Part shown: positions 6,948-14,736 of the stretch, one piece after another
Numbering within the stretch: position 1 is the first letter of the stretch
Layout: every line of letters starts with the position of its first letter
From: JAXGPP01 sp964436865
GTDB lineage: Bacteria > Planctomycetota > Planctomycetia > Pirellulales > Thermoguttaceae
Assembly: GCA_964436865.1 (NCBI GenBank)
Contig: CAYTFK010000133.1
Coordinates: 1 to 17,336 of the forward strand
Reading direction: 5' to 3'
DNA length: 17,336 nt
The notes under the pieces: model-generated
The model's input: only the letters and a program-made list of their open reading frames with translations
Told to the model about the DNA's origin: nothing
Databases searched by the model: none
Translations under genes and position numbers: made by a program

Positions 6948-9900
6948 ATGATGAGACCAATCGCCGTTTCTCTCTTGCTGAGCGCCCTGCTGGCCTGCGG
7001 CCTCGCGCGTTATGCCGGCGCAGAGTCTCCTTCGACAGAGCCCTCCCCTTCGCCCGCGACCGGCGCCGACGTCGAACGGGCAATGTTCAAGCTGCTCGAC
7101 GCACCGCTGTTGTTCACCAAACGGCATTCCTACACCGGAATCCATATCTACGACACGTTCTACAAGTGGCCGCCGGGTGGAGGCGGGATCTACGTTCTCG
7201 AAAACCCGTCGGCACCGCGGTCGCAGTGGAAAATCCGGCCGGTGATCGACCCCACGACGCCCGAAACGCTGGGGGTCGGCGTGTACACCCACCCTGAACT
7301 CTCGTGGGACGCGACGAAGCTCTTGTTCTGTTTCAAGGGTGAGCCGACGGGGAGCACGAGCATTTACGAGATCGGCATCGACGGCCGCGGCCTGCGTCGG
7401 ATCACCGATCCCACGCCCACCTGCGACTGCTACAAGGGAGGGCATGCCGGTCAGCATGACATCGCCCCGGCCTGGCTGCCCGACGGGCGGATCGTGTTTC
7501 TCTCCACGCGGCCCAGCGGCCTGGTGCCTTGCGCTAACTCGGGCGTGAGCGTCCTGCACGTGATGAACGCCGACGGGTCCGACATCCATCCGATCTCGGT
7601 CAATCACGTCAATGAGTTCGATCCCAGCATCCTGCCCGACGGGCGGATCCTTTTCGGCCGCTGGGAGTATGTCGACAAGAACGCGCTGACGATCCAGTCG
7701 CTGTGGTCGGTGAACCCGGACGGGACGCAGGAGACGGCCGTTTACGCCAACAACATGGTATTCCCCGAGGCGGTGCTCGACGCCCGGCCGATCCCCGGCA
7801 CTCACCTCATCGTCGGCACGTTTGCCAAGCACAATTCGACGCCGCGCGGTTCGATCGCCATCGTCGATCCGCGGCTGGGCAAGAACAGCCCGGCAGCGGC
7901 GACGAACCTTGAGCATCCGGAAGATCCGACATTCGACCGGGGCGACTCGTGCGAGCCGTGGCCGGTTACGGAAGACGTGTTCCTCTTCAGCGGCCGACCC
8001 GAGGGGCAATCGCGAAATGTGCTGCAGATGATCGATCTCCAGGGGCGGAAGGCGACGCTCATGGCCGATCCGGAGATCTGCCTGCACTCGCCGATGCTCG
8101 TGAAACCCCGGCCCGTGCCGCCGGTGATCGCCGATTCGACGAACCGGCTGGCGACCACCGGACATTTCTTCCTGCAGGACATCTACCGCGGCCTAACTGG
8201 CGTAAAGCGGGGCGAGGTGAAGTATCTCCGCGTGCTCGAGGAGACATCCCGGGTAAGTCCCACGACCATGGGCGGCAGCCCCTACAACCAGGTCTTTCTG
8301 AGCAGCGCGGCACTGGCCTTCAATGCGAAGATTTTCCTCGGCGTGGTGCCGGTTGAGGAAGATGGCTCGGCCTTCTTTGAGGCCCCCGCCGGCCGCGGGC
8401 TGTTCTTCCAGGCCCTCGATGCCGACGGGCGACTGGTGCAGAGCATGCGGAGCTTCGTCCAGGCTTCTCCCGGTACTACCCGATCGTGCGTGGGGTGCCA
8501 CGAGCACAAGTACACCGCGGCGGGCAATGAAGGGCTGCGCGATCTGGCGCGGGCGCCGAGCCAGATCGAGCCCGAGTCGTGGGGAAGCGGTTTCGTCGAC
8601 TACCCGAGCATGATCCAGCCGATCCTCGACAAGCACTGCGTGAGTTGCCATGGCGGCGAGAAGGACATCGCCGCGGGCATGGACCTTTCGGGCGGGTGGA
8701 CGGAGCATTTCAGCATCAGCTATGAGAACCTCGTGAACCGCCGCGAGACCCAGTTGATCGCCTACTGGATCGCCGGCATCGACTGCATGAACGGCACGGC
8801 CTTGTGGTCGTCGCAGATCTTTCCGCCCCGCGCCCACGGTTCGGGCGCGGCGCCGCTGGCCGAGTTGCTCGTCAAAGGTCACAGCGGCTACATCCCCGAT
8901 CTCACCCGCCAGGAGCGCGACCTGCTCATGGCGTGGATCGATACCAACGGCTTGTATCGCGGCCATTGGGACTACAATGACAACGGCTGCGCGATCCGCG
9001 ACTGGAAGAGCACCACCGGCGCCTTGACCGCCGCGATGCAGGCCGCCGGCTGCCTCCGCTGCCACGGCGACGGTGCCCGGATCACTTACTTCGAGAACGA
9101 TTGGATCAATCTCAAGGACCCGGAGTTCAGCCGCATCTTGCGGGCGCCGCTGGCCAAGGGGACCGAAGGGTACGGCTTGGGGCTTTGCCGCGACCGCAAG
9201 GTGACCGCCGACCGCCAGCGCATTCACCTGCTGCGAAAAGGCTATGCTCATGCGGTGCAGCCGCCCGAGGCCTTCGAGCGTCACACGTACATTCCCTACG
9301 ACCCCAGCGGACAGCCGGTCGCGAGCTTCACTTCCGTCGATGATCCGCACTATCGGGCGATGCTGTCGATCATCCGCGGCGCCCGGCAGGCGGCCCTTTC
9401 CACGCCCCGCGTCGAGATGCCGGGGGCTGAAGTGATTGCCGGAGAGTGCCGCATGTATCTCCCGCCGCCCTTGCCGCAGGTCGCGCCGCTGCCGGAAGCC
9501 GTCGTCGATATCGAGGGCGTGGTCGAGTTGCGCTGCGAGCGGTCGGCCCGAACGATCGGCCTGGAAGCCGAGTTCCACCGCTCGGATCGCGAAGGGTTCA
9601 CGCCCGACGAGAGCACGTTGCTGGCTCGCAACGCCCTGTTCCAGTACACCGATCGGCTGGCGCCCGTGGGAAAGCAGCACTATGCCGTCGTGCTGCGCTC
9701 GGGCGATGAGCGGAGCCATCCGGCCTACGCGACCGTCAATGTGCCTCATCCGACTCCGCCGCCGGCGCCGACCGGGCTTGAGGCTCTGCCGGCATCGGGC
9801 GCCAGTCGGCTGGCGTGGCTGGCGCCGGCCAGGCCGGTCATGGGCTACCACGTTTATCGCGGCACGCCCGGAGCCACGGAAGTCGAGAGGATCACTGCCG

Positions 9901-10670
9901 CGCCGGTGCGCTCAACGACCTACAGCGATTCGGCGGTCGAGATCGGCACGCGCTATGTCTACACTGTACGCGCGGTAAGCCAGAAGGGCATCGAAGGCGA
10001 TCCCAGCGCGCCGGTGGAGGCTACGGCGACGATCGTCGAGCAGCCGATGTTCGTCGTGTCGCTGGACAACGAGCCGCGCGGTCTGGTCCATGGCGGAGAA
10101 ACGCTCACCGGCAAGGTTGACGGGCCGGCAATGTCGGCCGACGGCCTGCTCGAGTTGGGCGCCGGCGGCCATTTGACCTTCCCGCACCACACCTGCTTCG
10201 ACCTGGCCCAGCCGCTCTCGGTGGAGTGCTGGGTGTGGCTCGACCAGCCGGGAGTGATGCCGGTAGTGCTCAGTTGCGGAGCGTGGAATCAGGCGGGCTG
10301 GTTCCTGCAGCGGATTGGCGACCGCTGGCGCTGGCACGTCGGCGGCGTTGATTGCGACGGCGGCCAGCCCCCCATCGGGCGCTGGGTTCACGTGCTGGGC
10401 ACGTACGACGGGCAGACGTTGCGGCTGTTCCAGGACGGCGTGCAGGTCGCGGAAAGGACCGGCAACTTCATCACGGCCCCTTGGGCCGGCGCGTTGCATG
10501 TCGGCCAGTACAGTGGCAGTCCGGGTGCGGAATACCAGGTCCGCGGGCGAATGGCGGGCGTCAAGATCTACCATCGCACGTTCACCGCCGCCGAAGCGGC
10601 TCTGCTGGCAATGACGAAACCGCAGTCGCCGCAGGGCCAGCCGCCAGTTCCCCAAGCGACCGGACCCTGA
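6948..10670 (+). CDS. Large HzsA-related secreted multihaem protein with FN3-like and LamG-like C-terminal domains, 1240 aa
   Basis: ATG 6948 has AAGGA 7 bases upstream (6936-6940) and opens a signal peptide (VSLLLSALLACGLARYAGA). Residues about 90-420 are propeller-like (IGIDGRGLRRITDP, WLPDGRIVFLSTRP, ILPDGRILFGRWEYVDK). The haem region resembles that of the 1268 gene: VPVEEDGSA, CVGCH 514-518, QPILDKHCVSCH with its haem site at 564-568, and CLRCH 702-706. Tyr522 lies four residues after the first haem histidine. A beta-rich segment follows at about 850-932, then an FN3-like domain at about 937-1028 (PTGLEALPASG, GYHVYRGTPG, YVYTVRAVS) and a LamG/concanavalin-like domain at about 1090-1218 (SVECWVWL, GRWVHVLGTYDGQTLRLFQDG). 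The added modules suggest attachment to a surface or carbohydrate. Substrate and electron partners are unknown. Confidence 0.85.
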   Translation: MMRPIAVSLLLSALLACGLARYAGAESPSTEPSPSPATGADVERAMFKLLDAPLLFTKRHSYTGIHIYDTFYKWPPGGGGIYVLENPSAPRSQWKIRPVIDPTTPETLGVGVYTHPELSWDATKLLFCFKGEPTGSTSIYEIGIDGRGLRRITDPTPTCDCYKGGHAGQHDIAPAWLPDGRIVFLSTRPSGLVPCANSGVSVLHVMNADGSDIHPISVNHVNEFDPSILPDGRILFGRWEYVDKNALTIQSLWSVNPDGTQETAVYANNMVFPEAVLDARPIPGTHLIVGTFAKHNSTPRGSIAIVDPRLGKNSPAAATNLEHPEDPTFDRGDSCEPWPVTEDVFLFSGRPEGQSRNVLQMIDLQGRKATLMADPEICLHSPMLVKPRPVPPVIADSTNRLATTGHFFLQDIYRGLTGVKRGEVKYLRVLEETSRVSPTTMGGSPYNQVFLSSAALAFNAKIFLGVVPVEEDGSAFFEAPAGRGLFFQALDADGRLVQSMRSFVQASPGTTRSCVGCHEHKYTAAGNEGLRDLARAPSQIEPESWGSGFVDYPSMIQPILDKHCVSCHGGEKDIAAGMDLSGGWTEHFSISYENLVNRRETQLIAYWIAGIDCMNGTALWSSQIFPPRAHGSGAAPLAELLVKGHSGYIPDLTRQERDLLMAWIDTNGLYRGHWDYNDNGCAIRDWKSTTGALTAAMQAAGCLRCHGDGARITYFENDWINLKDPEFSRILRAPLAKGTEGYGLGLCRDRKVTADRQRIHLLRKGYAHAVQPPEAFERHTYIPYDPSGQPVASFTSVDDPHYRAMLSIIRGARQAALSTPRVEMPGAEVIAGECRMYLPPPLPQVAPLPEAVVDIEGVVELRCERSARTIGLEAEFHRSDREGFTPDESTLLARNALFQYTDRLAPVGKQHYAVVLRSGDERSHPAYATVNVPHPTPPPAPTGLEALPASGASRLAWLAPARPVMGYHVYRGTPGATEVERITAAPVRSTTYSDSAVEIGTRYVYTVRAVSQKGIEGDPSAPVEATATIVEQPMFVVSLDNEPRGLVHGGETLTGKVDGPAMSADGLLELGAGGHLTFPHHTCFDLAQPLSVECWVWLDQPGVMPVVLSCGAWNQAGWFLQRIGDRWRWHVGGVDCDGGQPPIGRWVHVLGTYDGQTLRLFQDGVQVAERTGNFITAPWAGALHVGQYSGSPGAEYQVRGRMAGVKIYHRTFTAAEAALLAMTKPQSPQGQPPVPQATGP

Positions 10671-10683
10671 CGGCTGAAATATC

Positions 10684-10713
10684 TGTTCCGCCGGGCGTTT
10701 GCGCCGCGGAACA
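10684..10713. terminator. Hairpin between convergent genes, likely bidirectional terminator
   Basis: TGTTCCGC (10684-10691) pairs with GCGGAACA (10706-10713). GGCG (10694-10697) pairs with CGCC (10702-10705) around a TTTG loop, with a two-base bulge. It lies 13 bases after the stop of the 6948 gene and just past the GH10 stop on the other strand. An AT-rich run follows on the minus strand (GATATTTC); the plus side has no T-tract. Confidence 0.6.
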
Positions 10714-10714
10714 C

Positions 10715-11992
10715 CTATTCCGATTTCAGTGAGACCACCTTCGTCGGCTCATTCGGTTTGAGATCGACGATGAATTCCTTGCCGGCCGCGGTCACGCGGT
10801 GCTTACCAAAGAAAGCGCGGACTTCGCTCCGCCCTTGGGAGTCGGTCTTTCCACGCCAGTCGGTCCACCACTGCCGGAAGATCAGGTTGCGATACGCTTC
10901 AGCCGCCGGCGTCGGCGACCAGTCGCGGCGGTACAGCGACGAGGCGGGTATCCAGTTGGCCCCTTCCCAGAAGCCCCACATGAGAATGCCCTGCACGGCC
11001 TTGTGGGCGAAGCAAATGCGGTAGTAGTCGACGATCGCCCGGGCCTTGGCCTGTTCCTCTTCGTCGGTCAGCCGAGTGCGGCGGTTGCCGTAGTGCTTCG
11101 ACCGCTGGCCGGGGAAATTGAACTCGGTCACCCGGACCGGCAGCTTGAATTGAGCCAGCTTGTCGAGCGATTGCTGGAGGGCCACGGGGTCGAATGAGTC
11201 GCCATGGAGATGCCCCTGGACGCCGATGCCGCCGATCGGCACTCCCTGATCGAGGAACTTCTGGATGTGCGCGACAAAATCATCAACGCGGCGGCCGGTG
11301 AGGATGTCGTAATCGTTGAGATAGAGCACGGCATCGGGATCCTCCTGGCGGATCCAGCGGGTCATGTCGAGGGTTATTTCTGGGCCAAGGCGATCTTCGT
11401 ACCAGTTTCCGTGCAGCATCTCATTGTTCAGATCGTATTCGGCAAAGCGGCCGCGGTAGCGCCGGCCGATGTCGATAGCCCGTGCCTTCAAGGTCTCGCG
11501 AAGCTCCGCGTCGTCGAGTTCCTTGAGCCAAGGCTGAACCTGGTTCGACACTCCCCAGAAGATATTGTGGCCGCGGAGCGGGATCTGGTGCTCTTCGGTC
11601 CAGGCGAGGATGGCGTCGACCGCTGAATAATCGACCTCCCCCCGCCGCCGCTCCATGGCGTGCCATTTGAGCGCGTTCTCGGTGACCGCCGAATTGAAGT
11701 TCTCCAGAAACACCTGCTTGTAGCGGGCCGCATCGTCGGAGTTCACGCGGTCGCCAAACACGTGGCTGGCAATCGCCGCGCCGAACCAGAACTCGTGGCG
11801 CAACTGCTCGACACGGACTTCGGTACCCGGCGGCGCTTCGATCACCAGCGTGCCCATGCGGATGCGGCGGATCGACTCGTCGAGCTGAGCCGGGTCAACC
11901 TCGGCGGCAGCAGCGATCGAACCGGCGGCCGCCACGAGAACCAGCGCAAGTGCCGCATTTCGACCGCTATACGTTCTTCCACGCGTTCTCAT
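10715..11992 (-). CDS. GH10 endo-beta-1,4-xylanase-like glycoside hydrolase, secreted
   Basis: A protein of 425 residues. The ATG at 11992 overlaps the stop of the upstream membrane-protein gene by four bases (ATGA), implying coupled translation. A signal peptide covers about 1-30 (ALALVLVAAAGSIAAAA). A short beta-domain at 45-75 precedes the GH10 barrel: ENALKWHAMERRRGEVDYS at 105-123 and LRGHNIFWG at 139-147. The acid/base glutamate is Glu191 in YDLNNEM, and the nucleophile is Glu290 in VRVTEFNF. The barrel ends near GILMWGFWEG (335-344). A C-terminal beta-segment of about 40 residues follows (VRAFFGKHRVTAAGKEF). Glutamate spacing fits GH10, which cleaves beta-1,4-xylan. LNNE rather than the usual VNE and EFN rather than ELD mark a divergent branch, so another beta-glucan substrate is possible. 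Confidence 0.9.
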   Translation of the reverse strand: MRTRGRTYSGRNAALALVLVAAAGSIAAAAEVDPAQLDESIRRIRMGTLVIEAPPGTEVRVEQLRHEFWFGAAIASHVFGDRVNSDDAARYKQVFLENFNSAVTENALKWHAMERRRGEVDYSAVDAILAWTEEHQIPLRGHNIFWGVSNQVQPWLKELDDAELRETLKARAIDIGRRYRGRFAEYDLNNEMLHGNWYEDRLGPEITLDMTRWIRQEDPDAVLYLNDYDILTGRRVDDFVAHIQKFLDQGVPIGGIGVQGHLHGDSFDPVALQQSLDKLAQFKLPVRVTEFNFPGQRSKHYGNRRTRLTDEEEQAKARAIVDYYRICFAHKAVQGILMWGFWEGANWIPASSLYRRDWSPTPAAEAYRNLIFRQWWTDWRGKTDSQGRSEVRAFFGKHRVTAAGKEFIVDLKPNEPTKVVSLKSE

Positions 11993-13374
11993 GAAGTTTG
12001 CTCCAGGGTATTGTCTTCACGCACTTGCAGGAACGGATTATCGGCGATCCCCAGTGACCTGCGAAACCGCTCGCCGTACAGCGGGGTCTCGAATGCCAGG
12101 ATCATAAACGGCAAGTTCAAGAGGTAGATCATTCCGGCAAACATGGCTCCGAACACCGAAGCTATCACCAATTCGCCCAGGTGCCGCAGCAGCTCTTCCG
12201 GGCTCTCTACCTGAACCGTCAATACCACTGAGCCGACGGCGACGGAAACGAGCGCGCCGGCGATCGCCATCCACAAGCCGAGCCAGAGCATGAATCGCCA
12301 GCGGCCGAAATCCTCGCGGCAGCACCACGACGACAGCGCCATGCCGACGAGAAGCGGCACGCTGAATACGCCGAAGACGACGGCAACATACGGGAAATTG
12401 GCCCACTCCAGGCCGCAGCACCCGATGTAGGCCAGTCCGCCCAGGGCCGCCATTACCGCCGGGGCAATCACGAGCCCCGCCGACCGGCGCGGCCAGACCG
12501 CCACCATCCACACTCCGGCCCAGGCGCCGGCGAAGGCCAGCCAGAGCAGGTTTCCTGATTCGGCCTGCTGCGGCGGCATGCCGGTGAGTTTGACGAGCAT
12601 CTGCCAGAAAACCAGCGCCAACAGCACCGGAACAAGGATCAGCCACGCCTGCCAGCGGCGATTCGCTTTCATGCCCACCAGCAGAAGGCCCAGGGCGGCC
12701 CACTGCGGCCAGAGCGGCACGTGGTAATGCCATTGCCAGTCGACCACCGCCGGCACGCTCTGGGCGGATGCCAATTCGCCGGCCGGATTGGTGGCCGTGA
12801 TGGTCAGTCGGTCGCTGCCGATATTCAAAGGTACTCGCCACGAGTACGAGCATACGCCCCCTCAGCCATATTGAAAGGCGCCGGAGTGGATCGTCTGGCC
12901 GTCGCGGAGGATGGTGAACTCCGGCGGAGAGGGCCGCAGTTCGGACCTCAGCGGCGAGTAGCTTCGTCCCGCCACATCGCGAAGCTCGTAGTTCAACTCC
13001 AGCAGGCGGCCCTGGCGAACAGTCGCGACATGGGCCGTGAGCGGAGCCCCCGCACGGAGCACGTACGGCTTGCCGGGCGAAAGGGTGAGCCACTCCTTGT
13101 CGCCAGGCATCATGGCGTAGTAGCCCCCCTTTAACTGGATCATTTGCAGCCGGTAGCGACCCGGCGGCAGCTTGGAGCGGCCGCCAGGGAGCATGATCTG
13201 GCGGCCGTCCCCTTCCTCGGCGACCAGCGTGACCGACTCGATGCCCTGCCCCACCACCTGAATGACACACTGCCCGCGCGGCGGCTGCGGCCGGCCAAAC
13301 GCCGACTGGGCCAGCAGGGGGCCCGGCAGAGTGGCCAGAAGCACGCCAAGACAGCAAGAGTATCGCGCCCTCAT
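11989..13374 (-). CDS. Secreted beta-domain plus seven-helix membrane protein with in-frame TGA at codon 171 (candidate recoded UGA, or nonsense mutant)
   Basis: I do not recognise a named family. ATG 13374 has a strong purine-rich site (GGAGAAGGA) just upstream and opens a signal peptide (CCLGVLLATLPGPLLAQ). Residues 30-170 look like a beta-rich extracytoplasmic domain (ILRDGQTIHSGAFQYG at its end). Codon 171 is TGA (12862-12864). The same frame then continues GGVCSYSWRVPLNIGSDRLTITATNPAGE, completing what looks like one domain, and passes through seven hydrophobic segments (for example WLILVPVLLALVFWQML and VIASVFGAMFAGMIYLLNLP) to a TGA at 11989-11991, which overlaps the GH10 start. Full length would be 461 residues. 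Without readthrough the products are a 170-residue secreted fragment and, from a TTG at 12828, a 279-residue membrane protein. A hairpin lies just after the TGA. Confidence 0.6.
12831..12847 (-). promoter_or_regulatory. Stem-loop after the in-frame TGA, SECIS-like
   Basis: In the transcript GTACTCG (12847-12841) pairs perfectly with CGAGTAC (12837-12831) around a UGG loop. Fourteen bases separate the TGA (12864-12862) from the stem, so the apical loop starts 21 bases after it. As I recall the general bacterial SECIS model, a stem of 4-16 bp, a loop 16-37 bases from the UGA and a G in the first two loop positions are expected; all hold. The three-base loop is at the small end. Confidence 0.4.
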
Positions 13375-13695
13375 CGTTCCTTCTCCTCGGACCCGGGTGG
13401 GCATCCGGCAGATGGCTTGAAGCAGACGCCCTAACCGGTCCGGCCAGTTGTCAAGGTAGCACAGATGTATCAACCGGGCAATCAGGGCAGACGATCTGCC
13501 TCCCGCCTCCGCCCGGCGTTTGACGGCACCGCTATCAGAGACGGCCGAGCCACTCCCCACCCGGCAGCGGATCGGCTAAGCTGGCGTTACGGAGCCTGGC
13601 CGGCGCTCTGCCGTCGGTTCGGCTGCGGTCGACTACGCCGATCGGGTATTGGGTTTCAGGTACATGGCCACGGAATCAATCAGGGAGACACCCAG
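13375..13695. other. Divergent intergenic region, 321 bases
   Basis: It separates the membrane protein/GH10 operon from the DinB/DUF3806 pair. It holds the minus-strand promoter at 13453-13481 and the ribosome binding sites of both flanking genes. For the plus-strand side I see no convincing promoter; TAAGCT at 13577-13582 is only a weak -10. Open frames crossing it are upstream extensions of the flanking genes with no protein-like features. Confidence 0.6.
13453..13481 (-). promoter_or_regulatory. Promoter of the membrane protein/GH10 operon
   Basis: On the minus strand TTGCCC (13481-13476), a 17-base spacer and TACCTT (13458-13453) preceded by TGC, an extended -10. The expected leader before ATG 13374 is about 70 bases. 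Confidence 0.45.
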
Positions 13696-14184
13696 ATGAG
13701 TCCCAATGACGTAATTCGCCAGGTCGTCGAGTTCTGCCACGAGGTCACCCGGTCGTACGTCCACGATCTGGATGAAGCCGATCTGCTGGTTCGTTCGGTG
13801 CCTGGCACGAACCACATTGCATGGCAGTTGGGGCACCTGATTTCGAGCACCCATTATTTCCTCGGCGAGTTGGGGCACGAGTCGCCGGCGCTGCCGGCCG
13901 GCTTTGCCGAACGCCATACCAAGGAAACGGCTGCTTCCGACGACCCCGCCACATTCCTCGCGAAGAGCGAGTACCTCGCGTTGGCGGAACAAATGAAGGC
14001 CGCCACGCTGGCCGCGATCGATGCCACACCCGAAAGCACGCTCACCGACCCGGGGCCGGAATCGATGCGGGAATACGCTCCGACGGTGGCGGCGGCGATC
14101 ACGCTGACAGGGACGCACTGGCTGATGCACGCCGGACAGTTCGTTCCCGTCCGCCGGAAGTTGGGCAAACCGGCGCTGTTCTGA
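13696..14184 (+). CDS. DinB-like (DinB_2) four-helix metal-binding protein
   Basis: A cytosolic protein of 162 residues. ATG 13696 has GGGAG 8 bases upstream (13683-13687). The upstream-extended frame has no family similarity. The sequence is helical, with the DinB-type histidine pattern: His40 in TNHIAWQLGHL, His47, His53, then His141 and His145 in HWLMHAGQF near the C-terminus. In this superfamily three such histidines bind a metal. Many members are putative thiol-dependent transferases, and the founding DinB is DNA-damage inducible; nothing here fixes the reaction. No lexA box was recognised upstream. It ends 10 bases before the DUF3806 gene and shares an operon with it. Confidence 0.85.
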   Translation: MSPNDVIRQVVEFCHEVTRSYVHDLDEADLLVRSVPGTNHIAWQLGHLISSTHYFLGELGHESPALPAGFAERHTKETAASDDPATFLAKSEYLALAEQMKAATLAAIDATPESTLTDPGPESMREYAPTVAAAITLTGTHWLMHAGQFVPVRRKLGKPALF

Positions 14185-14194
14185 AAGGACGCTC

Positions 14195-14626
14195 ATGGCT
14201 GCCGATCTTCACACGTTGAGCGGCGACGAGCGGCGTTGGAAGCAGCGCGAGCTTGACGCGGTGCGGCGGTTCATCGACGAGTTCTCACCCGAAGACGTCG
14301 ATCAACCGGTCTCGCTCGGCGCGCTGGACCGCGCCGTCGCGGCCAGGATGGGAGAGGTCGCCCTGGAGGCGGCGGAGATCGAGCGGGTTGCGGCGATGGC
14401 CGGCATGGCCTTCGGCGAGATCCTCGTGCAGAACCTCGGCTTCCGCTGGGTTTCCGTGCACACCGAGACTGCGAGCGAACTGGCCGTCCATGCGCTGCCC
14501 GGCGCCGGCGACGTACTCATTTACCCCCTGGGTTTTGCCGCCAGTCACTGCAAACGCCGTGACGCCGATTTCTTCAAGCAGGGCTACGAGCAGATCGCCA
14601 TGCACCTCAAGTCGCTCCGACGTTGA
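14195..14626 (+). CDS. DUF3806 domain protein
   Basis: A protein of 143 residues. ATG 14195 is preceded by AAAGGA (14184-14189), which overlaps the DinB stop codon, so it is probably coupled to that gene. The N-terminal half is charged and helical (DERRWKQRELDAVRRFIDEF). The C-terminal half matches DUF3806: GMAFGEILVQNLGFRWVSVH at 70-89, ELAVHALPG at 95-103 and VLIYPLGFA at 107-115. There is no signal peptide or membrane segment. The family has no function known to me and may be a small adaptor or immunity-like protein. Pairing with DinB_2 is the only contextual hint. Confidence 0.75.
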   Translation: MAADLHTLSGDERRWKQRELDAVRRFIDEFSPEDVDQPVSLGALDRAVAARMGEVALEAAEIERVAAMAGMAFGEILVQNLGFRWVSVHTETASELAVHALPGAGDVLIYPLGFAASHCKRRDADFFKQGYEQIAMHLKSLRR

Positions 14627-14688
14627 AGTTCCGGCGTTGAGCGTGGCGGGGCAATACAGGATGACGGACCACCCGTGGGCACGGCGTG

Positions 14689-14697
14689 TGCTAGACT
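14689..14697 (+). promoter_or_regulatory. Extended -10 promoter element before the 14737 gene
   Basis: TG-C-TAGACT (14689-14697) is an extended -10 about 40 bases before the start codon, in a 110-base gap. No -35 is visible at the right distance. The same TGCTA pattern occurs in the promoter at 13453-13461 on the other strand. Confidence 0.35.
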
Positions 14698-14736
14698 TTC
14701 ACGAGCTACTGCGCGCCTTTCCAGGGAGACAATACC

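Noticed and set aside
8193..9851. Long minus-strand open frame (552 codons) opposite the second HzsA-related gene
   Set aside because: Antisense shadow of a well-supported gene in GC-rich DNA; its translation is Arg/Ala/Gly-rich with no motif, signal or RBS. The same applies to long antisense frames at 2588-3673, 6903-8165, 6006-6893 and 1073-2005.
1268..10670. Evidence for anammox (hydrazine synthase)
   Set aside because: HzsA-related proteins are widespread in non-anammox Planctomycetota. No HzsB/C, hydrazine dehydrogenase or octahaem protein is present.
12850..12870. Frameshift or homopolymer sequencing error at the G5 run as the cause of the broken gene
   Set aside because: Both halves are in the same frame, so an indel would not restore the protein; only a substitution or recoding fits.
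12038..13357. Minus-strand open frame of 439 codons overlapping the membrane-protein gene, which would avoid the in-frame TGA
   Set aside because: Its translation is Arg/Ala/Pro-rich with no membrane segments or family similarity. The other frame has the signal peptide, RBS, seven hydrophobic helices and the ATGA overlap with GH10.
11989..13374. Genome-wide recoding of UGA as a sense codon
   Set aside because: TGA serves as a normal stop in several genes here (1137-1139, 6873-6875, 10668-10670, 14182-14184) and tryptophans are TGG throughout.
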